Of a stretch of DNA of 64,000 nucleotides, positions 36,401 through 64,000 are shown piece by piece; the stretch's first letter is position 1, and every line of letters begins with the position of its first letter. The position numbers were made by a program, and so were the translations under genes. Source of the stretch: Phoenix dactylifera. Taxonomy: Eukaryota > Streptophyta > Magnoliopsida > Arecales > Arecaceae. The stretch is from assembly GCF_009389715.1 (NCBI RefSeq), contig NC_052392.1, positions 32,213,227 to 32,277,226 on the forward strand, given 5' to 3'. Below the pieces are notes generated by a model. The model was not told where the DNA came from, searched no databases, and saw only the letters and a list, made by a program, of their open reading frames with translations.

Positions 36401-39346
36401 AAGGTCTGTCTTTATCATATGTTTTAATTATTTATAAACAAAGATGCCTCCTACTCAATTACTTGGCTGTTACATTTAATATAAATTGCTATGTACAAGT
36501 AATCTTAAAAACAAGGGCTTGTAAGATGCTTAGGTCATACCTGCACTAATTATCATAGCTCTACTCATGAAGTCCTTTCTGACTTTGTTTGGCTTTATAA
36601 ATTCTGCCACTATACATTCCTATTGGAGATCATGGCCTTTGTTAACATAAGCATTTTGAATTTTCTATTATTGATGGCAACTGCACTTTGGTTCCCTCAA
36701 GTCCTTTTTGTATCTTCTGTGCAAACATATTCCCCTCAAACCGGTACTCATCTTTAATGGAACCATATCATTGCAATGAGTTTGACATCATTTTCAGGCT
36801 CTTCTTGTTCATGCTTGCACATCTATAATGACGAACCCCTTATTGGCAAGCTGCAAGCTTGCTCGGAGCGCACATATGTGGAAAGACTCAGATCAGATTT
36901 CTTCATGCTTTTAAGCTCATAATCTCATGGCAAAAAAAGATTACTATGTTTTAATATAAGCAGAAAAGCTATAGATAAATATCTAATAAGATATAAAAAA
37001 AGGGTCTTGACTCTTGATGTTGAATCTGTCTAATTTATATAAACAAGCAGGAAGATGTTAGTTTGTGCTTTGGAATGCTATTTTTTTAGAGACCTTAGTA
37101 AAGCTATGCAAGGACCCACTGATGTCAGGTTCATAGACCAATGGTTTGAAAGAGCTCTGTAATTTCGTTGTTGTTTCAATCTAGTTAGATATTTGATTTT
37201 AATAATCATAACCTGCTGGAAAGGACTGGTCAAAGGCATGTTACACTGTATTTACTTATTAAAGCATCTTTGCATCATGCAGTGATGATGATGAGTTCTA
37301 TGACCGGACAAAGAAGAAGCCTTCTGCTCGAAAATCTGGCGAAGAGAAGTCAGTTGAAACAGCCGATACTCTTCTCGACAAAAAGGAAGCCATTATTAAT
37401 GAAATGGAGAAGATGAAAGAATTGCTTGCAAAAGAGAGAGAGAAACTGGAGCCAAACAATGAGAACAATACAGAAGCTGCAGATGACCTTGACACATACA
37501 TGAGTGGGTTGTCATCTCAACTAGGTGAGGATCTTCACATGCATTTGTCAAAATTTTCTTTTTCAGTTGTAATTTAAGGGATGTATTGGTTTTTACTTCA
37601 AGCTATGCTGTTATTCCTATCTATTTTCGATTGTTGATTCTGTATTATGCTTGGTGGTTTATCGAGCTGTCATAATTTTTTCATGTTGTTATTACGGTAA
37701 TTTTTTTTGTTTAAAAGTTATGTGCACCATTTGTAATGTGGTTATCAATCTGTCAAAAATTTTCATGTTATTACTATAGTTTTTGTTTGAAGTCATTTGC
37801 ACAATTGATAATGTGATTATGGCATATTGAAATTCTTGATGACAAGTCACTTTAGGCAAATTCTACTGGTTATGTTTCTAGATTTTTGTGTATTATTCAA
37901 ATATATATGCATAATTAAATGGTTTGTATAAGAATACATCTATAGACAGAAGCTTGTGTGACTTGAAATACATCCACAAATGTTTTATTTATTTGTGTGC
38001 AGAGTGAGGAAAGTTTGGAGGAATTGTTTTTTTCTTCTTGTTTTTGTGAGGGGGGTGTCTGTCAGTGTTGGAGCAGGCATGAATGCCCACATAGAATTTC
38101 TATGCAGGCTTCATGGTCTTCTATCTTTGGTAGCTCTTGATGAATCGCACCCACCTGCTTGTGTCATCTTTGGTTTCTCTTGATCAATTGCACCCACCTG
38201 TTGGCATTCTTGCATCCCAGAAATTTTGATGACATTCATGTGATATCTTCTTAGAGTTTTTTTGGTAGAATTTGTTTTTCTACTTGCATTGCCATTTTCT
38301 AAATCTAACTGTTTTTCTTGCATGCAAGTGCTAGAGTGAAATATTGACTGTTTTAGTGTTTGCATGTTTGACTTGTCAATTTTGGTAGCATCTTTCTGCA
38401 TAAATGCAAGTTTCAAGTGTGCAAGTACAATATTGAGGACTTCACTTGGTGATGGCACGTAGATCTGCATAAATGTATTTAACTGTTAACAATTTTTTTT
38501 TGTCCTTGTGTGCTAGTGCGTGACAAAGTCATACAAATGCAGAAGGAACTGTCTGATCTTCAAACCGAGTTGGACAAGATAATGTATTTGCTGAGAATTG
38601 CTGATCCAATGGGAGAAGCTGCTCGGAAAAGAGATGTGAAAGCACAAGTACCCGAGTCCAAACCAAGTACTAACATCCTGAAACAACCTTCGTCTGCACA
38701 AAAGCAGGTCATTGTGCCTAAAAAGCCTTCAACAGGTTCCCAGCCTGAGGAAACTTCCCATTCCACACAAGCTGTGCAGCATGCTGAAGAAGGTAAAGAT
38801 GCTTGCAAAGAGGAAAGTAATGGAGCACCTGCATTCGCCTCCATGAAACCTCAGTGGCTTGGTGCCAAAAGGGACATGGAACCAGAGGAGAACAAGATAG
38901 TGGAAGCTCCTTTAGATGAGTCAGACAATTTTATTGATTACAAAGACAGGAAAAAGGCTCTTGCCTCAGTTGATGATGGTCAGGAGATTGAACGTGCAGC
39001 TCCTGGTCTTATTATAAGGAAACGCAAGCCCATTGACGAGCCTGGAGTCACCGTTGATAAAGCTCCTAAAGTGGATGGATTGCCGTCATCTGACACATCG
39101 GCTGCTGATGCTGTGGCTCTGCTGCTGAAGCACAAACGGGGGTACTTTGCTATAGATGATGGACATCAAAACCATCAATCGGAAAGTGAAGGTCAAGCGG
39201 GGAAGGAGGTGTCGCAGCCCAAACGGGTGCTTGGACCTTCAAGACCTACATTTCTTGACAGCAGTCCAGATTATGAATCATGGATGCCTCCGGAAGGTAA
39301 TACAGAATATTTATGAACAAAGTTATTATAACGGGAAATGTACTGC

Positions 39347-39377
<31 letters not shown>

Positions 39378-39494
39378 ACCTTTTCTTTCCTCTGTGTGTG
39401 TGTGTGTGTGTGTGTCTCCTTCTGATGACATTGAATTTCTGCAGGACAAACTGGTGATGGACGCACCTCATTGAATGACCGCTTGGGTTATTGA
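24401..39494 (+). CDS. SLC4A1AP: FHA-domain protein, kanadaptin (SLC4A1AP) homologue, complete, 12 exons
   Basis: Exons: 24401-24744, 27487-27572, 29881-29960, 31152-31207, 31997-32045, 32386-32535, 32798-32893, 34935-35048, 35144-35274, 37283-37524, 38517-39296, 39445-39494; 2178 nt, 725 aa. Residues 1-90 are Pro/Asn/Glu-rich and disordered. IPPWSEPPGYPFFLEVLKDG leads into an FHA domain (about 95-195) with the phosphothreonine-binding residues GR125, S139-R-F-H142 and GSTHGTFIN167. Next are a GxxSWGM segment, a coiled coil (exons 7-10), an acidic and Lys-rich linker, and a C-terminal DSSPDYESWMPPEG motif. The family is nuclear/cytoplasmic and linked to RNA processing; its exact role in plants is not established. 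Intron 7 uses a GC donor (32894) with a normal AG. Introns of up to 2.9 kb carry repeats and transposon pieces. Confidence 0.92.
24433..24452 (+). repeat. Telomere-type CCCTAA repeat inside coding exon 1
   Basis: AAACCCT followed by AACCCT units, about three and a half plant telobox repeats, then a diverged AATCCTG. In the reading frame they encode NPNPNPNP, part of the Pro/Asn-rich N-terminus. Telobox words are usually found in promoters or leaders of translation-related genes. Confidence 0.9.
26950..27045 (-). repeat. GGTAC-rich dispersed repeat, partial copy
   Basis: In kanadaptin intron 1. Contains gtacccataccagatcccga, ccccgtactggtgccatatg and tgtcggtacggtatgccctg. It aligns in reverse orientation with part of the 187-bp element at 61826-62012. 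Ends are not defined. Confidence 0.6.
29405..29480 (+). repeat. tRNA-derived SINE-like segment
   Basis: In kanadaptin intron 2. The run CTTAGAGCATGTGGCTGTCA, then an AATTACAAAGTT loop and AGTTTCAAGTCCCTGCTCTA, follows the layout of a tRNA (Asn/Glu-like) from the D arm to the acceptor. The B-box is GTTTCAAGTC and the A-box part is weak. A pyrimidine-rich (CT)n tail begins about 50 bp downstream. No duplication was found. Confidence 0.4.
29530..29552. repeat. (CT)n microsatellite
   Basis: About eleven CT units followed by C/T-rich DNA to 29588. Confidence 0.85.
33300..33534 (+). repeat. GGTAC-rich dispersed repeat copy
   Basis: In kanadaptin intron 7. Starts with aagtaccatactgtattgg, includes several gtactg/ggtacc words, and ends with ctggtaccaagattctaaac then CTTG, the same AACCTTG end as other copies. 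About 50 bp longer than the 187-bp copies, with a gaaagaaaatgataaggata insertion-like middle. Confidence 0.6.
34070..34146. repeat. Trinucleotide-rich (CCA)n/(CTG)n/(CTA)n tract
   Basis: In kanadaptin intron 7. CACCACCACCACTACT and TACTGCTACTACTA with CTGCTGCTACTGCTGC: imperfect CAY/CTR repeats. Confidence 0.75.
37681..37840. repeat. About 81-bp imperfect tandem duplication
   Basis: In kanadaptin intron 10. TCATGTTGTTATTACGGTA at 37681 recurs as TCATGTTATTACTATAGT at about 37762, followed in both by a T-run, GTTTRAAGT, TTGCACMATT and AATGTGRTTAT. Confidence 0.6.
39348..39416. repeat. C30 run followed by (TG)12 in the last kanadaptin intron
   Basis: Thirty consecutive C (39348-39377), a 15-bp spacer and twelve TG units (39393-39416). 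They take up nearly half of the 148-bp final intron (39297-39444). Run lengths may be affected by sequencing. Confidence 0.9.
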
Positions 39495-41584
39495 TGAATG
39501 GTATTTCAATGTAAGCGCAGCTTGAACTACTCCACTTTATTAAATTCTAATCCCCTGATAATTGCCCATGTTCCTTGTGATACAGGCAATGAAGATCTTT
39601 GCAATGTTTCCTCTTAACGTTGGAATTGTTATTGAAGAAACGAGCATCCCGATGAAAGCAGCTTTGGATAGCGGATCAGCTTTTGGATGATGCCATGAAA
39701 GTGAGCCTTGACTGCAAATATGGCCTTCAAAGATCTGGCCCGCTGATGCTATTATGTATAATATGGTGCAAGCTCTCCCTATACCCTATGGTTAGGGTCA
39801 ATGCCTCATTAAATTTAGCATTAATCTGTTTGGCGGATGGATGACTCATAATCTCTGCCAGATTTTGGCTTAAAGATTATGTTCCTGCAGCAAGTACGAA
39901 ATCAACGATCTGTCGGCAAAGTTAATGCTGATTGAGAGTGTACGTGAACCCGTAAATTGTAATTAGAATTGTAAATTGACCTTTTCTTGGCCCTGTGGGC
40001 TTTGAATGCGGGCCCAGGTTTACTTCATACTAGTGCTAACGATTGTGGATCAGTAGATGTTCAGGGCCCTTGTAGGGCTGAATATCCGCATTTGTTTCCA
40101 CTTTAGTAGAGGAATATGGATGAGAATATTAATTGAGTGCTAAAATTTCTACTCTGTATGTGTTTAATCAGATGTGGATACAAATTAGATAGTGATATTA
40201 GGGATGTTAATATGGATATATCCTTGATAGCTAAACTGATCCCATCGTATGGAAGTTACGTTAAATTAAATATTATATTAGTATTGTCACTCATTATTTT
40301 AGAGTTCACAAGAGTAATATAAGACTAATAAAAATTGCAAACAAGATCCTGGATATATTTTTGGAAAGATGTGAATGCATATAAAATTTGCATCCGAAGT
40401 TGGATAGCTTCTGGCATGGAAGTAAGTCGGGACTTAAAGGTGGACTGAGAGGTTCAAGGAATGGACGCTACTATCTGGGTCATCTACAACGTTGGCTCTT
40501 TTAAGTGGGATAAACATTTTGTATATGATGCAGGAAAACAGAACGTCTTGTACCTTGGTTTATCACTCTGTTACCAACCTGCTGCCGTTGCCCGTCAACA
40601 TTGAAGTACCCGTATGACTGATGCATGAGAGAGTCCTCTTTGTTTGCTTGAAAACTTGGCAACTTTGACTGATAAGATACTGATGGCCCCGTAAGCAATA
40701 TCATTTTTTTAAAAAAATTTATTCTCTCTTTTGTTGAGTAATCACTACCTTCTGTTATTAATGTCAGGAGCATGCACCCACACATCCATTTTTTAGCCGC
40801 TTGATTTGGACAAAGAAAACCATCTTACAATCACCACCATTTGGATACTGAACCATCTTATAATCATTCTTTGGGATGGCAATCTTGCAATGATGGGAAT
40901 AATCAATCATGTGAATACACAAAATATAGGAGGTATGAATCAACCTCATCCTACAAGAAAACCCTGTTAGTTCTCAAGTTTCTATCATTTCTATCCTAAC
41001 CTCATCCTTCGTGATCATTACAAAACTTTTATGATAAGAGGTTTGATTTAGACCAGATATGTGAAAATCAGGGACTGTGCGCTAAGCTATGTGCACAAAC
41101 TTGCATGTTGCCTTCACCTTATACTTCACCATCCTGCTATTCTGAAATTTTTGCTCCGATTTGCATTCCACAAAACTGGCAATGAAATGTGATCATTTCA
41201 GCCACTATGCTTCATATACTTTGTTCAACCACTGTGGATGAACAACGCGCTATTTTCCTCCCCTGAACTTTGCTCTGAACTACATAGCATAAAGCCAGCC
41301 TCCACCATCTGCTTGTGAAAACTAGCAATTCAAGCTAATGGCGAAAAGCTTGTCAGGGAAGATCTGTGGGGTCGGGTCCGACGAGTTCTGTAACACATTT
41401 TCCTGACATATTTACATTGGCAATCTGGTACTCTGATATGACACTTCAAGGAGCTCACGGAAATTCCACCTTTCATGTTGCCATGCCCAAGTCGAAGGAA
41501 TGACTACCATGCTGCTGATACTGATATTGATACATAAATGCCGAATGATGAGAAACAAAATCCGGAGGTGGACTTTGTGCTGGG
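39495..41584. other. Convergent intergenic region
   Basis: Lies between the stop codons of two convergent genes: kanadaptin (plus, 39494) and RPOT (minus, 41585). It contains both 3' UTRs; the exact ends cannot be fixed. No third gene is supported; short open frames have no family resemblance. Confidence 0.5.
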
Positions 41585-59001
<17,417 letters not shown>

Positions 59002-60835
59002 ATTGCTGGATTTGGGTGAAAAGTGGTCTGTTTCTTTGCGAATTGGCGGAGAGGGGCGGGGTTTAGGGGAATCGACGGGTGGAAAAACGAGGGTTAGATT
59101 ACAGTTCATTAAAGTTCGAATCTTGGAGGCTGATGAGGAGAGGCGTTGGGAGAGTCGAGCTCATGTGATGACTGATGAGAGAAGACGAAAGGAAAAGTTT
59201 GAGACGAAAAAATAAACAAAAAATAGAAATACAGAAAAGAGGGGAATGGATTGGTAATGCCCTTCCAAACCCCTTCTAAACCCCGCATCGTTTTTTTTTT
59301 TTTTTTTTTTTTACGAACTTGGGCACGTGCGCACGTGATAGGAGGTATCGTGGACGTCCGTGATTCATGATCAGGTCGGAGATATTTTGTACTACTGCCG
59401 CACTTGGTAACCACGCTCCTGATTTTTTTCTTGTCAACGCCTTTTGTTTCTCTTCCCGAGAGCGAGAACGGGAAGGAGATGGACGCATTACTAAAGACGA
59501 GGGTATCCACATGATGACGGCAACCGGTGCCGACTTTAGGTTGTAACAATGGCGACCGTTTGATCACGTGATAGACGACGGCGAAGGCGGTGACCGTAGC
59601 ATGATAATCACACCCCCGATGTTTTCTAGTTCCACTTGTTCTCTCTGAGGACACGCCAGCATCGTTGGCCGGTGAACACCACGAGGGGTTTATTTAGTAG
59701 TTTAGGCAGAAACGAACAAGTATTGTGCAATTCAAAATGAACGTAGCCGTACACTCGGCACCCCGCTTGCCGACTTTAGTTAAGGAAACCATGTACGGCA
59801 CCCTCACCCTCAGATTGGAGAACCTGTCACTAAATCTCCGCCTTGCCATGCACGAAATATTATTAACGGCTGTGATTCCCTGTACGACTAAAACCCCACG
59901 GGGTTCATCCACCAGTCATCATTACACCTGAATGGATTTTAAAACGATACAAGTAGCTACTGAGATAAAAACTCAAGTCTATTCCCTGGCGAACCATGAA
60001 GCCAAATGTCGCAGTTCAATAATATAGTAGTAGCTGGATGATTCATAAGCAGACGAGCACCGTCAATAATAATAATAAAAAAAAACGTGGATAAAGAACA
60101 CTATTTGCATGGAAATAAATATATATAATTGACCTAACAATTTTAACCAAAAGAAAATATAAAAAGGAAAGAACATTAAGAATCTTAGAGAGAAAAAGTA
60201 TATTAATTTCCAGCATTAAGGTAATGAAACAACTCAGTATAACTCTTAAAACGAGTATGCAAAGAATGGACCCAAGATATCTTGTGGGAGACAGGAAAAT
60301 GCGTCCATACCAAAGCAAAGCCCTATAAGGCTATAACTCATGATCAAGAAAAAAAACTCAAGAAATTGCTAGAATTACAACAAAACTTGATATGTCATAT
60401 ACATGACTTATTTTTATGGGAGAAAGACTTGCCAAATATAGGTGTGGCGGCAAGGTTACATGAACGCATGAATGCTTAGGAGTCCCCTGAACTCTAGAAG
60501 AGACGGCCAAGGTTACATGCTGGTAGAAGTCCACGAATAAATTTAGTATTCACCGAAAGTCCATGAATAAATTTAGTATTCACCAAGAAAAATATCCAGC
60601 GAGCTCTCTGCTTTTCCCCCTTTTTCAGGGAGAACTATGGGAGAAAGACTTGCCAAATATAGGTGTGGAGGCAAGATCAAACCAAAGTCTCTTGAATCAA
60701 CACAAGAGACTTCACCAACTCAGCCAGTAGAGACTCTCCCGTGAGCTCTCTACTACAGCCAAAGGTTCTGCATGTTTTGTATGAGATCAGTGTCAAAACA
60801 GCTAGTGGCCTCTGCCTTTTATTTGCATTTCCACT
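59002..60835. other. RPOT promoter and topoisomerase 3' flank
   Basis: Contains the RPOT 5' UTR and promoter (minus strand, 59002 to about 59650; GC-richer, with a T-run at 59290-59312) and the presumed 3' UTR of the topoisomerase gene. GCACGTGCGCACGTGAT at about 59324-59340 has two G-box-like CACGTG words. Long minus-strand frames here are not conserved-looking. Several short duplications lie at 60415-60675. Confidence 0.45.
60415..60675. repeat. Short duplications downstream of the topoisomerase gene
   Basis: A 39-40 bp segment (ATGGGAGAAAGACTTGCCAA then ATATAGGTGTGG and GGCAAG) is present at 60416-60454 and 60637-60675 with one mismatch. Between them, AGTCCACGAATAAATTTAGT with ATTCACC at 60528 is repeated at 60558 (30-bp period, two copies). 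Confidence 0.9.
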
Positions 60836-63800
60836 TCACTCCCACAAGGCTTCTACAGGCTTGGGTTTGCCTTTAGGACGACCAAACTGTTTGGCTTTCT
60901 TACTTGATAAAAGCTTTAATGCAGCTTCCAGAGTGATCTTCTTAGGGTTTAGACTCTGCAAGAAGAACTTCCACAGTTAAGAAACAGGATCAAAGGTTTT
61001 AAACAGCAGTTTATGGTACAGCAGAAAACCTTCTGAAGTTATGTAATGAAAATATGAGACACCCATATTTTTTTGTGGACATGCAACAGAATACATGTCA
61101 AAGAACCCCAAAAATAATATAATTGGTTTAGAGAGAAGGGAATAGAAATAAACATAGATGACTTATGCCAGCTTTAAATGCAATGTTAAGATATGATGTA
61201 TACAAGGATTTAACTGGACAGATACGCCAGATAAATTAATCTCACATGTTTATTGAAACTTAACAGAGGTAATGACAAGAAATTTCACCAAAGCTTGCAG
61301 AGCCATTTTATATTTAGCCATACAAGATCACTGTGATGAAACACCATATTTGAATATAAACGTTCAAGAATTCTAAATATCAACATGATGCCTTGACTAT
61401 ACCAACAACTACAAGGTTCAAATGAAAATCTGGGAAACATCAAGATAGGTAACATATCTTATATCTGTCCATATACTGAAAAAGGTTTTCAGATGCTCCT
61501 ATTCATTCCAAAACCATTCCAAGTATTGGACTTCCACTTCTGCTCTTGCACTTGCATCTATAGCTTCTGCTCACCTATTTCAAAACCTTTCTAATATTGA
61601 CATGATGCCTTGACCATACTGCCAACTATGAGCTTCAAATGAAAATCTGAGAACCATCAAGGTAAGTAACATAATTTATATCTGCCCATATAATGAAAAA
61701 GGTTTTCAGATGCTTCAATCCATTTCAAAACCATTCCAACTATTGCACTTTCACTTCTGCAGCTTTTGCTCATCTATTCCAAAACCTTTCCAAGATTAAC
61801 ATGATGCCTTGACTATACTGACAACCATGGTACGCCATACCATACCGAACCGGACGGTACAGAGTATGCCATATCGTACTAATTTGGTATCGGTATGCAG
61901 TACGGAATGCATACCAACGTTCGGTTCGCCACACCAACCTCCATACCAGGCATACCAGTATAATAATAAGATGGCACTAATATGGAGTCCAGTACCAAAA
62001 CGGTGTACCTTGCTGACAACTATGAGCTTCAAATGAAAATTTGGGAAGCATCAAGATAAGTAACATAATTTATATTTGTCCATATAATGACAAAGGTTTT
62101 CATATGAAAAATTGGAAATCAACATTAATATTAATATGAAAATATTATAACGATACTAATATCATACAATGTTATAGTAAAAGATTAAGATGTTGTTACA
62201 AGATTATATTAATAATATCAATATTATTAATATATTTTACATATTAACCCCTGAAATCACTCATATTTGCATATCAATCATTATCTTTTTACTATTTATA
62301 TTTTAATCTCTAAAATCTAGTAACTTATTTCTTACAGGTTCTTTAGGTTAAGTTAGCTATATGAGAATGGACTATTCTACTTTTATACTTCTAACATCGT
62401 TAATGTCATATCTTTTGGATATTTTTGCCCCTAACTCTCAAAGCTAACCAAACTCCTAACCATGCCCCTCCACCATTGGTCCTCTAGCAGCAAGTGCCGA
62501 GCAACAAGAGGGCGAAGTGAGCAAGAAGAGGCCAAGTTTTAAAGCTCATTCGCTATTAGGATAAAGGCTTTTGTCCTTTTGCCTGGTTAATCTCAACCAA
62601 GGTTCAATCAACAAAAACTAACAAAAGAATCAATTTGTATGAACAGAGAACTTTAGAAGGGTTTTTTTTTAAAAAAAATATAGATATTAACATGTCAATA
62701 TAAAAGATTTCAAGGACTAATCTGCAAAAATGGCATTATTATATATTACATTATATTATATTGTTATAATTATATAGTTCAAAAATTATAATTGATATAA
62801 TGCTGTGTATGATAATATTATATTACTTATGAATTACATTATCTTATTAATCATTATCATTCTATTTTATAATATAATAATATTATATTACTATCAGTAT
62901 TAGTATTATCATTCCTATGAATCATAATACTATTATATTAACATTAATATTAGGAATATTAGCATTGATAATTTAGTATATTTTGCTACATGCTATCAGG
63001 TTTGCCTCATCCCCAAAGATTACTTGGACTTATCCAAACAAAGAAATCAAAATCAAATCATCCTAGAAGGTTATGGGAATTCCTAGGAATAGGCATGATT
63101 TCCATTCTAGACAACCAAATATGCTCTTAATGATCTGGTGCTTCTATCAAATTTATCAAGAGACGTGCAAAAATAGAGTACAACATCTGCTGTCAAGAGA
63201 AACCTCAATAGGCAATAAATAAGTTGCAATACCTTAGGTACCGGAGCAACAGTTCGACGATGCCTAATAGAAAATCCAAATTTTGAGTGTGTCAATAGAA
63301 CAGGATATCCATCCTTGGCATGATTTCCCTATATTGCAAAGGTATGGAACAAAAGTTCAAATGTTGAAACATTATCATATGCATAAAGATAAAAAAGAAA
63401 AGAAATGGTAATTACGAAGTGTTTATCAAAATGAAGCATACCAATGTTATAGGATATTGCAATAGCTCAATAGCATCCTCCAATGTAATAGACTCAACAT
63501 CTTTCACCTGAAACGGAGATTTGCATCAGCTTCAACTTTCTCAAAGTGAGTCCCCCCCCCCCCCCCCCCCCCCCCCAATCATTGTAGTCAGAGGCTAAAA
63601 GTAAACGAGATCAAAAAGTAGGATAAATTTAAACCTGAACATCAAAAGTATAAAAAAGAATGCATAACAAACTTCCCTCAAATAACTTTTCTATTGACAA
63701 TCTTTTGTGAAATTTCTACTTGCCTCAGCTTGAAAAAGCATCAAATCATGGATTGATGTATTGTATCATACAGGTCCATACTGGTGATATTACATTGTAT

Positions 63801-64000
63801 CAAGAACAAACCTCCACCAAAATGCCCCTCAGTACCGCACTATACCAACACATGTTACTACATCTCACTTTTGTTGTGCCGGCACCAATAGGCATACTAA
63901 GTGTCTGGAGTCTGGACAGTACCATACCATATGAATATTTGCTATACTAGTAAGGTACAGGTAATGGATACTAGTATAAGACTTTAAACCTTGCATTGAA
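60836..64000 (-). CDS. Bacterial-type DNA topoisomerase I (type IA), C-terminal exons (partial)
   Basis: Three consecutive minus-strand exons: 63507-63442, 63328-63233 and 60955-60836 (stop TGA at 60838-60836), joined in phase 0 by GT-AG introns of 113 and 2277 bp; upstream exons lie right of the window. They encode VKDVESITLEDAIELLQYPI, then GNHAKDGYPVLLTHSKFGFS with IRHRRTVAPVPK, then SLNPKKITLEAALKLLSSKK and a basic tail KQFGRPKGKPKPVEALWE. The repeated (I/V)TLExAxxLL and GY/FGFSIRHRR patterns are the C-terminal repeats that follow the catalytic core of bacterial TopA and its plant organelle form, which relaxes negatively supercoiled DNA. The core and active-site Tyr are not in view, so the call rests on the tail alone. 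Confidence 0.72.
61384..62104. repeat. Tandem repeat of about 200-217 bp, 3 copies, third interrupted
   Basis: CATGATGCCTTGACYATACY starts at 61384, 61601 and 61800. Each copy continues with CAACTATGAGCTTCAAATGA, AAATCTG.GAA.CATCAAG, TCCATATAATGAAAAAGG and CAAAACCATTCCAA or a variant. The third copy is cut by a 187-bp insertion (61826-62012) and then resumes to about 62104. All lie in the last intron of the topoisomerase gene. Confidence 0.92.
61826..62012 (+). mobile_element. 187-bp GGTAC-rich MITE, hAT-like, with 8-bp target duplication
   Basis: Inserted within the third copy of the tandem repeat. CTGACAAC flanks both sides (61818-61825 and 62013-62020); uninterrupted sister copies have a single CTGCCAAC or CCAACAAC-like site. 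The element starts CATGGTACGCC and ends GGTGTACCTTG, whose reverse complement is CAAGGTACACC, giving an 11-bp terminal inverted repeat with two mismatches. An 8-bp duplication and a YARNG-like terminus fit hAT elements. No coding capacity. Internal GGTAC/GTACC words form multiple short inverted repeats. Confidence 0.78.
63552..63576. repeat. C25 homopolymer
   Basis: Twenty-five C, 45 bp upstream (in gene direction) of the 63507 exon acceptor, in a topoisomerase intron. Run length may be affected by sequencing. Confidence 0.9.
63747..63993 (+). repeat. GGTAC-rich dispersed repeat copy at the right edge
   Basis: Starts CATGGATTGATGTATTGTAT after CATCAAAT and ends AAACCTTG at 63993, followed by CATTGAA to the window edge. 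Inside are CAGGTCCATACTGG, CTCAGTACCGCACTATACCA and GACAGTACCATACC. The start and end words match the family's termini; the flanking similarity (5 of 7) is too weak to call a duplication without the next bases. Confidence 0.5.

Noticed and set aside
59109..59654. A 181-codon minus-strand frame upstream of RPOT
   Set aside because: Low-complexity and Lys/Phe/Ser runs with no family resemblance; it covers the RPOT promoter and leader and is better explained as chance.

Overview
The window is nuclear DNA of a flowering plant. Its genes are split by GT-AG introns of 100 bp to several kb, intergenic DNA is AT-rich, and an L1-type LINE block sits in the middle. The protein sequences and the heavily interspersed introns suggest a commelinid monocot, most likely a palm. 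The clade-level call is inference; no species can be read directly from the sequence.

Layout from left to right. (1) Bases 1-339 (minus) are an internal or 5'-proximal exon of a U-box/armadillo-type E3 ligase that runs off the left edge. (2) Bases 5.4-16.4 kb form a transposon block. It holds a minus-strand 3' fragment of an L1-type LINE, a frameshifted RRM (CPSF6/CFIm68-like) pseudogene, a decayed CACTA-like fragment, and a nearly full-length but broken LINE of the same family as the first fragment. (3) Bases 18.1-21.9 kb (plus) carry a complete five-exon AVT6-type vacuolar/neutral amino-acid transporter of 463 aa. (4) Bases 24.4-39.5 kb (plus) carry a complete 12-exon FHA-domain gene, the plant homologue of kanadaptin (SLC4A1AP), 725 aa, with one GC-AG intron. 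(5) Bases 41.6-59.0 kb (minus) carry a complete 19-exon phage-type organellar RNA polymerase (RPOT1-like), 1000 aa. (6) From 60.8 kb to the right edge (minus) are the last three exons of a bacterial-type (type IA) DNA topoisomerase I.

The kanadaptin and RPOT genes converge. RPOT and the topoisomerase are head-to-tail on the same strand, so two organelle nucleic-acid enzymes of phage and bacterial ancestry lie about 1.8 kb apart. All exon junctions given were fitted by hand from reading frame, splice dinucleotides and family conservation.

The most unusual non-genic signal is a dispersed short repeat rich in GGTAC/GTACC. Two copies, 187 and about 186-187 bp long, are each bounded by 8-9 bp direct repeats. 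One has interrupted a three-copy tandem repeat, which makes its ends readable: it looks like a small non-autonomous hAT-like transposon. Further copies sit in introns of the kanadaptin, RPOT and topoisomerase genes. Other small elements include a tRNA-derived SINE with a 17-bp target duplication and a long-inverted-repeat foldback element, both in RPOT introns.
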